Counted from the first letter of the stretch, positions 38,900 to 51,514 are shown. The stretch: 64,000 nt of DNA from Chaenocephalus aceratus (GCA_023974075.1 CM043796.1:27541438-27605437); one strand, 5' to 3'. Numbers and translations are program-made. Notes: generated by a model from the sequence alone, not told the origin.

Positions 38900-39735
38900 A
38901 CACTGAAGCATTTAGAAGCAGCATGAAGGGAAATATGAAATAAGGATGTCGATAAATGGAGTGCATAACCACACACACGGTGCTTACTATCCCACGTATT
39001 TAATGGCTAAATAATGACCGGATGAACCTCAGCAGCCGTGGATTTAATGTCTGTTTCTGTGGTATAAAATGTAACGTCACACTTACTGTTGTGATTTTAA
39101 AAGGCTTTATGGTTTAAGGGACATTAAACCTATGTCTTGGTTTGATTATCTTTGTATTTCCACACAATTACCGTTTTTTTATCGTTTCCTCCAACCTGCA
39201 GCGCTTTTGTTTCACTACCACACCGCTCATAGTGTTGCTTAGACCTGTGAAACACCACGGTACACTACTCGGACACGTTTAGAGCTGAAACAAGAGAATG
39301 TTGGACTTCTACCGATCAGATGGACGGAGACATTGCTCCAAAGGAATCCTCATGTTGCTCTCTGTCTGTCTGGAAGTGGAAATGCTCCATCACATCAGCT
39401 TAAATGATGCTGCTTTCACAAAGTGTTACTGCACGGTCTAATTTGTTACAAAATGGGATTAACCGCCGGACATTCTGATCATATACTGTGGAGTTGTGTC
39501 TGCGTGACTCACTTTGGGGAATTCTCTCGCTGCTTTAAGGGCGGCCATGTTGTGCGGATGTATATTTGAAACGTTTGGCACAATCTTTGAAATTTTATGA
39601 GCAGTGTTGATTTATGTGTTATGTTTATATGATCCCTCTTTTCTAGATACTGCATCTAATGTGTTATATTTGACTAATGATAGGATAGACGAAGGGAATA
39701 TGTGCGTTTAAATAAACTGTCTGTGAGAACTGTAG
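38900..39735 (+). other. slc38a9: slc38a9 3-prime UTR
   Basis: Non-coding sequence after the slc38a9 stop, ending shortly after the polyadenylation signal AATAAA at 39711-39716, which is followed by a GT-rich stretch. Extent is inferred from that signal. Confidence 0.6.
39711..39716 (+). terminator. slc38a9: Polyadenylation signal AATAAA for slc38a9
   Basis: Canonical hexamer about 0.8 kb after the stop codon, with TGTCTGTGAG downstream. Confidence 0.6.
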
Positions 39736-39922
39736 CTCCTGTTGTGCTTTTAATCGTGTGATCCGAAAGGAGATGGTTGCAGTACAAAGGAGAAGAGACG
39801 CATGTACGTGACAGGCTAAGGGGCGGGACATCTCTTAGCTGTTGACCAATCACAACAACGCCGGCCAGCTAACCAATCACAGCAGACTGGGCTCTGGTGT
39901 CAGACAGAGGGTGAAAGAGGAC

Positions 39923-40483
39923 GCTTTAAAGTAGAGACACTACATACTGATATACACCTGAACATCAGCAGGAGAGGACTCTTTAAAGTAGAGACACGAT
40001 ATACTGATATACACCTGAACATCAGCAGGGGAGGACTCTTTAAAGTAGAGACACCACATACTAATATACACCTGAACATCAGCAGGAGAGGACTCTTTAA
40101 AGTAGAGACACCACATACTGATATACACCTGAAGATCAGCAGGAGAGGACTCTTTAAAGTAGAGACACCACATACTGATATACACCTGAAGATCAGCAGG
40201 AGAGGACTCTTTAAAGTAGAGACACTACATACTGATATACACCTGAACATCAGCAGGAGAGGACTCTTTAAAGTAGAGACACTACATACTGATATACACC
40301 TGAAGATCAGCAGGAGAGAACTCTTTAAAGTAGAGACACTACATACTGATATACACCTGAACATCAGCAGGAGAGGACTCTTTAAAGTAGAGACACTACA
40401 TACTGATATACACCTGAAGATCAGCAGGAGAGAACTCTTTAAAGTAGAGACACTACATACTGATATACACCTGAACATCAGCA
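39923..40483. repeat. 57-bp minisatellite, about 10 copies
   Basis: The unit of 57 bases (core CTTTAAAGTAGAGACAC, then TACTGATATACACCTGAA and CATCAGCAGGAGAGGA) is repeated about ten times with few substitutions. Because 57 is a multiple of three and the unit lacks stops, a 192-residue minus-strand open frame of 19-residue repeats results. I do not regard it as a gene. Confidence 0.93.
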
Positions 40484-41540
40484 GAATTTAGTTAATAGCT
40501 CATATCTGGGAAGATGGTAGCGTCACTACAAATAAAGAGAAAACTAGACGACAATTTCAGTTGTTATACTGTGGAGTTCAAAGTTACCGTTGCTAAGATA
40601 CTACCGATAAAGACCCAAGTTGTAATAAACTAGCATTATCCTTTAAAGTGATCGTAAAATAGTCATAATGCTTTCTTTACTGTACATATAGTGTCAGTGT
40701 GGGATTTAAGCCGCTGTCCCTCAGCTCATGAGAACAAAGGGACCAGTCTCCACTGAACCTTCCTGTGAGACGACCAGTCCTTCATGGTTGCCCCCAAGAA
40801 CCCTCTAATGTTCGGACACTTACACAATATGCAGTGGTTGGGTGGGTTATGTTAGAAATGAAATCCGTTACAATGACTATTTCCCAAATGTTTACCTGGT
40901 TCCTCATTTTCATGTGTTTTGGCATATTTGTGTTTTCAATATTTGCATCGATTTAGAAACGGCAGTGTTTTGGGACGTTGAAACATCTTTCCACCGGTCG
41001 GCCGCCGTACTTCAGAACTAGAATTTGGAGATATAAGTGAAATATTACGCAAATCAAATCAGGCAACCAATATAACACAAATATCAGCAAGTAAAACATT
41101 TTCAACCGGCTCTAATTTGTGCTGCTCTGAGGAAACCAACGTCTATTCAGTTAATGTCTTTTAAAATGAAATGTCTATCTGTGCTGCCTTTTGATTTGGT
41201 TTTGGTTTCGAACACACCTCCATACTTCCATTTTATGAAGCTCTCCTCTGAGGCATTCATCTTTCCAACTATTGAGCACCACCTCCCTCATCACTGCACG
41301 TGTGGTGAGTGATTCCTCTTAAACAAAGCAAAGCTTACGGAGTCCCAAAGGTGTCCCAAAAAATAAATAAGCTAAAAAATAGATGAATAAATTAAGAATA
41401 GGATGTTTTTCTACATTCACTCGTATGTTTAAACGGGTACTAATTTAAATATTTCCACATTTATTTTGAAATGTATTTTTTCCCCTACTTTTTTTAAAAT
41501 AATTTTTCACTTTTATTGCTATTTTTTTTTTTGCATCTCC
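40484..41540. other. Intergenic DNA, no gene recognised
   Basis: AT-rich sequence without recognisable coding or mobile features. Confidence 0.5.
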
Positions 41541-41546
41541 TGTTCA

Positions 41547-43060
41547 AAAACAAGGGATGCTCCCATTGGCCGATCAGTGTGTGAGGAACAACAATGGTGG
41601 CGTACGTACAGGATTTTGATTTTTGGCAATTATATTTAGAAATATATACTTCTTTCCCAGACTGATAATCCATCAAGAGCCTAAGGAAACCAAATCCATG
41701 TGGACATAAACAAATGAATAAATACTTCATTCAAAATATATATTGATTGCATCTTGATCCTATCTTTCTAAGCACATTTATTCTTTCCCTATTGATTTAT
41801 TTCTTTATCTATTGCTTTTGTCAGTATTTGGCTCCCATTGGCTGATCAGTGTGTGAGGAACAACAATGGTAGTGTGTACAGGATGTGAGTTTTTTGTAAA
41901 ACACACTTTTTCCCAGCCTGAGTGAATCAATGAAAGCCTGAGTAAACCATAAATCCATGTGGACATAAACAAATGAATAAATACTTAATTTAAAGGGGAC
42001 CTATCATGCAAAATGCAGTTTGAAATTATGTCTTTTATACATAACTATGTGTCCCCGGTGCGTCAGGAAACTCACGCAGCGTCAGAAAATAAAACCCTCT
42101 CTCTTTTCCTCCGTACCCAAATCTCTAAAAACGGGGAACAACGGAGCTGATCCAGATTTGCGTCCGATATGACGTAACATCTGAAATGTGGACCCACGGG
42201 CCAATCAGAAACATTGCTATCAGAAACAATGCCCGACTGTTTTGGACGTAATATGGTCGGTGTTTACATTAGCATCGCTAACACTCAGAGCTAACCTGTG
42301 CTGGAGAGCATGTGTGTGAAGAAGCAGGAAGTAGAAAGGAACTCACCTTGTGGTGTAACCGGCAAGAGAGAAAGCCTTTGAGCTCCAGACTGTTTCAGAT
42401 CCTTGATAATCCATGATATGGCGTTTCATCGCGGCAGCATTTAGTTTAGACGGTAGCTGCCAGGTCCCGCATGAGCTCAGACCCCTCCTTTTATTTGTTA
42501 TCAATTTTTTTTTTTTTAAAGCTTTATTCCCCAAATCAGCACTTTTGAAACAGGAAGTGAAATAGAGGGATATGAGGCATGGCTAGAATGGGTGATCTGT
42601 TTGGTATTTTGAGCAAAACACTTCCTAGACATGTTTTTTATATATTTTTATATATCTGACACCTATGCTATTGCTTAAAAATAACATGATAGGTGACCTT
42701 TAAAATATATATAGATTGCATCTTGATCCTATCTTTCTAAGCACATTTTCTATTTATTCTTTCCCTATTGATTTATTTATGTATCTATTGCTTTTGTCCG
42801 TATGTGGCTCCCATTGGCTGATCAGGGTGTTGTTGCCGTGAGGAACAACAATGGTGGCTTACAGGATGTGAGTTTTTTTTGTCAATGACATTTCAAAATA
42901 TCTTCTTTTTTCCCAGCCTGATAATCCGATGAGAGGAAACTGAATCCATGTGGACAGAAACAAATGAATACATACTTAATTTAAACTAATATCTTGAGCA
43001 TATTTTCTATTTGTTTTCTCCCCTATCGATTTATTTATTTATCCATTTCCTTTGTGAGTC
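41547..43060. repeat. Three-copy tandem repeat (about 285 bp unit) split by a MITE
   Basis: Units start at CTCCCATTGGC(C/T)GATCAG (about 41558, 41832, 42808). Each holds GAGGAACAACAATGGT, TCCATGTGGACA(T/G)AAACAAA and CTATTGATTTATTT. Family A MITE copy 3 (41990-42703) interrupts the second unit; the sequence resumes directly after it. Confidence 0.85.
41990..42703. mobile_element. TTAA-flanked MITE, family A copy 3
   Basis: TTAA + AGGGGACCTATCATGCAAAA left, AACATGATAGGTGACCT + TTAA right. Clean insertion into the tandem repeat, which shows the empty site in its sister units. Confidence 0.9.
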
Positions 43061-43438
43061 TTTGGCCCCCCATGAAGGGTGAAAACGCTGAGGGGTGGAT
43101 CAATACGCAGGTCTCTAATTCAGCAGACGGACAGGAAGTGCTCTCCCACAGATACCATTACTGGTATTAATTCTGTCCGGGGATTGGAGAGGGTCACCGC
43201 AGTGTCAGTGTGCAGTGTGGCGCTGACCTGACCTCTGCGACTGTCTTCTTCTTATTTAATCCTCACCAGGACTCTGGATGTCCCCCGCTAGCCTATTAGC
43301 CCGCATGGTGGTAGGGGGTTGGGGAGATAATAGTTTTATTGGTGGTCTGGGGGCTTTCAGTCACACTTGGGAAATGTTAGTTTTATGATCGATACTCGAT
43401 ACTGTCTATTTAACAAATTGGATATAAAATAAAGTGTG

Positions 43439-43519
43439 GATAACGGAGGTTTTTCAATTTTGTTAATTTTACTTGTATACCAATAAGTAAAATTAACAAA
43501 ATTGGGAAACATCCGTTAT
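43439..43519. repeat. Strong near-perfect hairpin
   Basis: Two arms of about 35 bases (43439-43474 and 43485-43519; core TTTTGTTAATTTTACTT against AAGTAAAATTAACAAAA) are separated by a loop of about 10 bases. The ends are ATAACGGA and TCCGTTAT. No other copy was noticed in the window. Confidence 0.9.
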
Positions 43520-44990
43520 TCAGAATACATTCAAAAGAGAATAGAGTATATCATACAAAGTACAACATTTCTTTGGCAACTCTCACTGCAGTGCACAAAT
43601 AGATGCTTTTAAATAAATGAGAGTGGGAAAAGCAGAGGTAGTAGCGATGACAGTGCAACGAGATAAAATACAATGTGCATATTTACACTTTACCGAGCTT
43701 GCAAAATCAGATCCCATTGAACACTTATCCTGCCGTCGTCTTGTGTTCAGAAGCAATCTTCTTGATTACTACGGGCTGCGTTCAGTTCAAGAGTCACAGA
43801 AAGCCATTACAGTGAGAGGGATCGGCTCAAAGATAATAACTTGATTAACTCACAATGGAAGAATCTAGGAAATAACCGTTTGGATCAGAAACCAAGTTCA
43901 TATCGTTGATGAAAGTAGGCGAGTTAAAGACCACTAAACATGCGTAACGACCGGGTGGTAAGATGTATTAACGACGTGTATGTTCTTCTTCTTCTCCTGA
44001 TTTAAATGTAGTTATTTTAAGTATATCAATGTTTATTTTCTCATGTGAGCCATGATAGTGCGACAATGACCCAGCATGGTCTGATAAACTGAAAAGGAAA
44101 CTTAATGTCTTTGTTTATAATGTATTGCACCTGTGTGTATCTATACTTCCTGCCCATGCACTTGTTATTACACTAATGAATGCAGGAGAGCACAAAGGCT
44201 GCATCCTCTCGGGGAGGATCATATGTCTGCTTCCCCGGCTCCTTCCCCTTGACAAAAAACACACCCTTCAGTATCGGCATAATCAATGGGGAGTGGTGCT
44301 GGACGGTGGGCGGCCACCACGGTGTTGCCGGCCTGTGATTCGCCGACGTGCCCTCTAATTGGATCAAGTAGGAACTTGCTTAGCTGGATGCTTTGTGCTG
44401 GGATTGGGAGCAGCCTGCAGGAGAGAGGCAGACAGGAAGAGGGAGGAGGCCACTTGGAGGTGGGGTTGAGAGAAGAAAAAAGGGGAGTATTCTGTCTTCT
44501 CTGCCCTTCTGTGCTGCTGCAGCCCCCCCCCCTTCTTCTTCTCTCTCTTTCCCCTTACTCATCTGTTTCTGTAGCTGCGCTGAGAGGAAGGGCACCTGCC
44601 GCTCCCTGATGATTCAGCCTTTCAGCTTCGTGGAGCTCCTCTCAGACAGCATGTCCCTCTTTCCTCTGCAGTGGCTGGCCGTCCCGTCTTCTGCTCTTCA
44701 TCCTCTGCTCTTCATCCTCCGCGCTACATCCTCACCTCCACACCGACTCTGAAGTGCTCAGGTGAGTGAGGGCTACCCTTCGCCTCTCTTCTCCACCACG
44801 CAGAACATTTAAGGACTCTTTTTTCTGTTGTTTACAGCCAATGTGACGCCTCTATTTATAGATTTCCTGTGGGACAGCATGAGTGAGGAACTTGTGCGCA
44901 GAAGGCTGTCGTCCTACCTCCCAGACTGTTAACAAGCTCACTCTTCATACCTCGCTGCCGCCTCATGATGGAAAACATAGTCGAGGAGAC
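43520..44990. other. Region before nrg1 exon, possible 5-prime UTR/promoter
   Basis: GC content rises from about 44.2 kb. A segment 44672-44760 is framed by a CTCTGCAG acceptor-like and a CTCAG|GTGAGTGAG donor-like site and could be a non-coding exon. No coding gene recognised; several overlapping open frames at 44.3-44.75 kb have no domains. Confidence 0.35.
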
Positions 44991-45049
44991 CGGCGGCAGA
45001 CACTGTGATGCTCTGAGTTAATAGTGTAGGTGTTCAGAGACCCAGAAGG

Positions 45050-45719
45050 ATGACCGAGGGAATGGAGGACATCTCTCCCCCTCCTGGACAGGCCTCCCCC
45101 ACCAGCTCTACTGTTGACACTGGACAAGTCCCCGAGGAGAAGCCAGAGGAGAAACCAGAGGAGACGGAGGCAGCTGGCGAGGGTGGGGAGGGTGCAGAGG
45201 GTGATGGGGAACATGTGGGGGCTTTGGGAGTCGTGGCCTTGCCTGGAACCTGCTGTGTGTGCATAGAGATGGAACGGATTAACAATTGTCTGCACTCGGA
45301 GAAAATCTGCATCCTTCCCATCCTGGCCTGTCTGCTGAGCTTAGCCCTCTGCACCGCCGGCCTCAAGTGGGTCTTTGTGGATAAGATCTTTGAGTACGAA
45401 CCCCCCACACACTTAGATCCCAAACCCATCGGACAGGACCCCATCATCGTATCCGTGACCCCCACGCTGGGACTGACTGTGTCCATCCCTCACTCGTCGC
45501 CTACGTCTTTTGTCTCCCTGACCACGGCCATTACCTCGGGACGTCCTGACGTTTTAATGGAGGAGAAATCCACACGAGGGCCGTACGCTTCCCCTCGAGT
45601 GACTCACGCCGATGCCTCTGTGACTCTGAAATACAGCGCAGAGCGGCCCACCCTCCCGAAGCTGACTCCCCTCCCTCGGACGACACAGGAGAGAAACGAC
45701 ATCTTCATCCCAACTAAAT
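45050..45719 (+). CDS. nrg1: Neuregulin 1, type III (cysteine-rich domain) first coding exon, partial
   Basis: Encodes 223 residues plus one base, ending at donor T|GTAAGT (45720). Neuregulin-1 type III is a membrane-tethered ErbB3/ErbB4 ligand on axons that controls Schwann cell myelination. The family signature is the cysteine-rich domain: TCCVCIEMERINNCLHSEKI (residues 67-86), a hydrophobic membrane segment (88-110) and KWVFVDKIFEYEPPTHLDP, nearly identical to mammalian type III NRG1. The acidic, Glu/Pro-rich N-terminus (28-56) and Ser/Thr/Pro-rich stalk (130-223) are less conserved, as expected. An in-frame stop at 45014 precedes the ATG. The exit phase (K-T|GT) fits splicing to the Cys that starts the EGF domain. 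Later exons were not recognised in the remaining 18 kb; a long intron here is normal for NRG1. Confidence 0.92.
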
Positions 45720-46490
45720 GTAAGTGCCGCGCTTAGTTTAGTCGTTTCACACGGCATGTCCCTTTGTTCCAGAAGGCTCTCCGGCATCACGATGCAGGGT
45801 GTCAGCATGGCAAGCTTAACCTTGGACTGTGATATTCTTCTTTTTGCTTACAGATAGGCCGAGTGTGTCCTTGTTTTGTCATTGTGTTTGAAAATGTCTT
45901 TCCTCTGCCAGGGAGAGTCTCCTGCAGACACGTTGCGACTTGCAGAGTGTAGCAGGAGGCCCATGACCTAGCAGCTGAAATATCCCTCCACACTCTGAAG
46001 GTGTGCAGGAAACAACTGTCCTACCCCTGCAGTGAATGCATTATTTCTAACACTCACTCGCTCATCCTTAAGTATTAAAGGATGCAGGGCAGCATTCAAT
46101 ACATTCAGGATGTCACTTGGAAGCAATAAGAGCCCTAAAATGTGTCCCATTCTTCAGCGGTATGAAAAAATCAATAAATGATGCAGGACACAATGTGGAA
46201 CTCGTGGCTGTGGTTCAGGGAGACTTCCTGTGTTCCTGCGCTCCATTTCAAGGTCAGAGCCGGCTGCAGGCTAATCGATGCCCCCTCCATCCGCCCGCCG
46301 CCGGCCGCAGGGAAAGCTTCCACTCGTCTGTCTGTCTGCCGGCGGCGGCGGCTCGCCACCGAGACGTCTGTGCTGTAGTCACATCACCGTGTGCTTTATG
46401 CCTCTGGGTTAGCTCATCGGAGAGCATGGCGGTGGCCGGAGCCTCGGTCAAAGTGTATATCCACAGCATGAAAAGACGATGCCTCGAGAT

Positions 46491-46966
46491 CAGGGGTGTC
46501 CAAACTATGGCCCGGGGGCCAAATGCGGCCCGCGGACCATTTTGAATCGGCCCTCGTCAAATTCAAAAAGTATAATGGAGTACGGTGCACAAATGAAACG
46601 TGTGCTTGTCTTATATTGTACTTCTTGAATATAAATGTAAACATATTACACAGTAGTATTCACGTGTTAATAAAACCACGTTTCAAATAAATCTAGTCAA
46701 GTTGGAAACATTTTCTAACAAATCTTAGTTGATAAGAAAAAATCCCAATGACTTATTTCCATAAGAAGCTTGAAATAAACCCTTCATATTTCTCCTTATG
46801 ATAATCAATCGGAGGCGTCTGCTTTAAGGGCTGAGCTGCCAACACTCACAAGCATCCTTTCCCTACATTAGATTGATGTCGCTAACTGAACTTATGAGGC
46901 GATATACCTCCAGTGAGCGGCCTATATGTTTCTGTGTTCTCGGTGAAAGACATTTGGACGCCCCTG
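46491..46966. mobile_element. hAT-like MITE (CAGGGGTGTCC family)
   Basis: Ends CAGGGGTGTCCAAACTATGG and CATTTGGACGCCCCTG. Closely related inside to 32953-33407 (shared GGAAACATTTTCTAACA and GATAAGAAAAAATCCCAATG). Target duplication is degraded. Lies in nrg1 intron. Confidence 0.85.
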
Positions 46967-47530
46967 CTTTAGATCATTCTAGATGACCGGTCACTGCTAA
47001 TAAAAGCAGTGTAGCATTGGGGCGCGTTAGTGGTGCGGGGGATTTACCTGCTGACAGTCAGGGGTACTTCCTTACTCTCAGTACTCATGTGGGTCGAACA
47101 CATGTCGATGGGACACCAGTGATGGTTCAATGGGCCTCAAGCAAGAACATCTTTGTAATCCTTAAAAAAATGTCCCTCAGAAATGTCTCCGTGCAGCCTG
47201 ATTGGACGCCACCTGTTCACGCGTCATGCGATTTTGCAAAAGTTGCCACGTACAGTAAGGCATTAAATTCGAGGACAAATAAATCTTAAATATGACGAAT
47301 TTAACAGCAGTCCGGATGGAAAAAGGGTTGTAATATATATTCAGAATAGAGCCGCAACGATTTATGATGAGTCCGCAAGAAATTAGTTCTCCACGACTAA
47401 TCTTAGAGGCGGTCATGTGACTCGTATGGCATGACAAATAACAGGTGATTGAACTGTCGGGCTAAACTGTACTAGTTTCCGTGACCACATATTGCAATGA
47501 GATCAATACACTGGCTCTTACTTGGCATGC

Positions 47531-47531
47531 C

Positions 47532-47563
<32 letters not shown>

Positions 47564-47762
47564 GATGATTTGGTAAACAGAATATCCATTTTGCAATAAG
47601 TCTGTTGCCCTTTACAGTAATTATGTTCAACTCCACATTCATTCAGATCAAGCGCATCATGATATAAGGTCAAACTGTTTCTCCGCCGATGGCAAACCAA
47701 CAAATCTGTCACGGTGCCACTTAAGATAACCTTTGTTGTTGTTGTTGTTGTTGTTGTTGCAG
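47531..47762. repeat. (ATG)n and (GTT)n microsatellites
   Basis: ATG repeats at 47531-47561 and GTT repeats at about 47730-47759. Confidence 0.9.
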
Positions 47763-48017
47763 CACTGACTCATGCTTGTTCGTTCATGTAATTATGGGGA
47801 TAGTGTGAAGGCCTTATAATATTCTTAAAGTGCACTAGTAGTAAGTAACCTGTGCCTTCTAATCTGTCTCTGAGGACGAGTTGGTCTGAGCTTGGAGTCT
47901 CCATAGCAACACACACTTACAGACAGTCTGAGGGAAGTGACACAAGTGATTTGAAGATTAAAAAGGACTTCCAGCTATGAGTGTGTAGGAAGTGAACCCG
48001 ATAGTTGGATGTCTGCT

Positions 48018-48220
48018 TAAAGGTCCCCTATTATACGGGTTTTCATCAATATATTCTAGGTCTGCGATATATACAGAACCTGTCTCTGATTGGCTGAAAC
48101 ACCAATCAGATCATTGCAGCATTACCCATAATCCCCTCTGTTTCAGCCCTGTTTCAAAAGTGCTGATTCTCTGTCTGTTACTTGACAATAAGGAGCCCCT
48201 TTCAGAGTCTCTTTCCACAG
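48018..48220. mobile_element. TTAA-type MITE fragment that seeds a minisatellite
   Basis: Begins TTAA + AGGTCCCCTATTATACGG and includes CTGTTTCAAAAGTGCTGATT and TCAGAGTCTCTTTCCACAGA. It runs directly into the 37-bp minisatellite; its normal right end is missing. The related element at 54.5-55.95 kb shows the unexpanded continuation GAGGGGACACATGTTATGTA. Confidence 0.75.
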
Positions 48221-49965
48221 AGGGGACACATGTTGATGTAGAAGAGACATGGAGAAGAGGGGACACATGTTGATGTAGAAGAGGCATGAAGAAGAGGGGA
48301 CACATGTTGATGTAGAAGAGGCATGAAGAAGAGGGGACACATGTTGATGTAGAAGAGACATGAAGAAGAGGGGACACATGTTGATGTAGAAGAGACATGG
48401 AGAAGAGGGGACACATGTTGATGTAGACAAGACGTAAAGAAGAGGGGACACATGTTGATGTAGAAGAGACATGAAGAAGAGGGGACACATGTTGATGTAG
48501 AAGAGACATGAAGAAGAGGGGACACATGTTGATGTAGAAGAGACGTGGAGAAGAGGGGACACATGTTGATGTGGAAGAGACATGGAGAAGAGGGAACACA
48601 TGTTGATGTAGAAGAGACATGGAGAAGAGGGGACACATGTTGATGTAGAAGAGACGTGAAGAAGAGGGGACACGTGTTGATGTAGAAGAGACATGGAGAA
48701 GAGGGGACACATGTTGATGTAGAAGAGACATGGAGAAGAGGGGACACATGTTGATGTAGAAGAGACATGAAGAAGAGGGGACACATGTTGATGTAGAAGA
48801 GACGTGGAGAAGAGGGGACACATGTTGATGTAGAAGAGACATGGAGAAGAGGGGACACATGTTGATGTAGAAGAGACATGAAGAAGAGGGGACACATACC
48901 TGATGTAGAAGAGACATGAAGAAGAGGGGACACATGTTGATGTAGAAGAGACATGAAGAAGAGGGGACACATGTTTGATGTAGAAGAGACATGAAGAAGA
49001 GGGGACACATGTTGATGTAGAAGAGACATGAAGAAGAGGGGACACATGTTGATGTAGAAGAGACATGAAGAAGAGGGGACACATGTTGATGTAGAAGAGA
49101 CATGTAGAAGAGACATGTTGATGTAGAAGAGACATGACGAAGAGGGGACACATGTTGATGTAGAAGAGACATGGCGAAGAGGGGACACATGTTGATGTAG
49201 AAGAGACATGAAGAAGAGGGGACACATGTTGATGTAGAAGAGACATGAAGAAGAGGGGACACAGGTTGATGTAGAAGAGACATGAAGAAGAGGGGACACA
49301 TGTTGATGTAGAAGAGACATGTAGAAGAGACATGTTGATGTAGAAGAGACATGACGAAGAGGGGACACATGTTGATGTAGAAGAGACATGGCGAAGAGGG
49401 GGACACATGTTGATGTAGAAGAGACATGAAGAAGAGGGGACACATGTTGATGTAGAAGAGACATGAAGAAGAGGGGACACAGGTTGATGTAGAAGAGACG
49501 TGAAGAGGGGACACATGTTGATGTAGAAGAGACATGGAGAAGAGGGGACACATGTTGATGTAGAAGAGACATGAAGAAGAGGGGACACATACCTGATGTA
49601 GAAGAGACATGAAGAAGAGGGGACACATGTTGATGTAGAAGAGACATGAAGAAGAGGGGACACATGTTGATGTAGAAGAGACATGAAGAAGAGGGGACAC
49701 ATGTTGATGTAGAAGAGACATGAAGAAGAGGGGACACATGTTGATGTAGAAGAGACATGAAGAAGAGGGGACACATGTTGATGTAGAAGAGACATGAAGA
49801 AGAGGGGACACATGTTGATGTAGAAGAGACATGTTGATGTAGAAGAGACATGACGAAGAGGGGACACATGTTGATGTAGAAGAGACATGGCGAAGAGGGG
49901 ACACATGTTGATGTAGAAGAGACATGGCGAAGAGGGGACACATGTTGATGTAGAAGAGACATGGA
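48221..49965. repeat. 37-bp minisatellite, about 47 copies
   Basis: The unit is GAGGGGACACATGTTGATGT plus AGAAGAGACATGAAGAA (37 bp) with variant positions (GAAG/GGAG/GGCG, AT/GT) and some truncated or inserted units. As the unit has no minus-strand stop in any frame and 37 is not a multiple of three, all three minus frames stay open for about 600 codons. These are not genes. Lies in the presumed nrg1 intron. Confidence 0.95.
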
Positions 49966-50549
49966 GAGGTGGTTTCAGATTGGCCGAAAAGTATTTTGTT
50001 GGACGCGAATGAAGACCTTGAACCTCCTGCATGTGACTCCGCTGATCAGCTCCTAGGTAGCGACACCTTGTGTAGTGAGGAAGGACACGGCTGTCCACAA
50101 ACTGCTGCCACAGCATGGGATACTACGGGATGATTCTGCAAAACCCCAAATGATGTCTCGTAATATTGTATAGCTTCCAATGCCAGCCAAATAAATGATT
50201 TCTACATTACCTGTCTTGGAAGTACACCAACAAAGGCTTTGAGATGTTTCATAGGGAATGGAAATGCACATGTATCACACCAAGAAGTACCTAAATGATT
50301 AACTTAGTAGAAATAATATGCATGGTCTTTATATACTTCATTATCAGGTAAATGTACTTAAAGTAAGTACAAAGTATTGTTTGAACAATGTCCCTTTTCA
50401 CAATATTACAGTTCTATAACATTCGGTGTTACATCTTTGTATTGTTATGTTGAGCACATGTGTTATACTTGGTAGATTAGTAGTGCAGTACTGCATCACA
50501 TCGTGTTAGCATATCATGAGTGTGTATACAGTAAACCGAGGATGTAGAG

Positions 50550-51056
50550 CAGGGGTGTCAAACTCAAGGCCCGGGGGCCAAATCCGGCCCGCGACTTCAT
50601 TTCATGCGGCCCCTCAAGAGATTGCAAAGAATATTATACGGTTACATGCCGATTTACAGAAGCACGTTGCCCATAAACTACATATCCCACATGCATCTCA
50701 AATTTGACTTTTTTCTCAGAACAAGTTTTTTTCTCAGAATTTGACTTATTTTTTGTTAGAATTTGCCTTTTTCTCATTAGATTTTTAAAAATCATTTTGT
50801 AACATTCTCAGTGAAGAGACTTGCAATGATTTGCCCTAGACTTCTGCTTTCAGACGTAGTTAATTATGAAGTATTACCCTATCCGATAATAATCCAATAC
50901 AGAGGCAATGATGTAGTATAATACATTATTTTATATATATTAAATATTTATATATATATATATATTTTGATATATAGTCTTAAAGTTACAACCGGCCCTT
51001 TGAGTACAACCATAATGCTGATGTGGCCCGCAAAGAAATTGAGTTTGACAACCCTG
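50550..51056. mobile_element. hAT-like MITE (CAGGGGTGTC family)
   Basis: Ends CAGGGGTGTCAAACTCAA and GAGTTTGACAACCCTG with perfect 8-bp duplication ATGTAGAG (50542-50549 and 51057-51064). Confidence 0.92.
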
Positions 51057-51121
51057 ATGTAGAGGACTATATTTAGCACGAAAGGGAAATACTTAAGTAC
51101 ATGTATGTCTAGACAAACTAC

Positions 51122-51514
51122 TTAAAGGTGGGGTAGGTGATTCACTTCAGAAACACGTTTTTGTTATAATCCCATGGAAATGCTCTTAACATCCCGATAG
51201 CAATGAATACATGAAATGCTTTGACAAGAAATACATAAAAAAAATATCATCCGTGGAAGCCGTGGCGCTGTAAAAAGCACGACCAATCATCTGCTTCGGA
51301 CCGGCTAAAGTAACTGGATGGCCTCCCTGCCTGTCAGCCTTCCATCGGGCACACACTTATCTCGTGCCCTCATTGGTCATGTGCGCGCTCGTGTGTGTTG
51401 GGGAGGGGCTCTGTGAGGAAGTCTGAAGGAAGGAGCAGATTTTTTTCGGCTGCGTACTTTCAAATTCTAGCGCCCTCGAGCCGGTTTCTCCATTCTTACC
51501 TACCCTACCTTTAA
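51122..51514. mobile_element. TTAA-flanked MITE (GGTGGGGTAGGT family)
   Basis: TTAA + AGGTGGGGTAGGTGATTC left and TACCTACCCTACCT + TTAA right. About 390 bp, non-coding. Confidence 0.85.

Noticed and set aside
39900..40478. 192-codon repetitive open frame on the minus strand
   Set aside because: A direct reading of the 57-bp minisatellite; repeats are homogeneous at DNA level with no sign of protein constraint.
44393..44752. 119-codon open frame before nrg1
   Set aside because: Overlaps other frames on both strands, has no domain, and the region looks like 5-prime UTR/promoter.
48111..50116. Three overlapping minus-strand open frames of about 590-660 codons
   Set aside because: They are entirely produced by the stop-free 37-bp minisatellite in all three frames; no domain, splice or start context supports coding.
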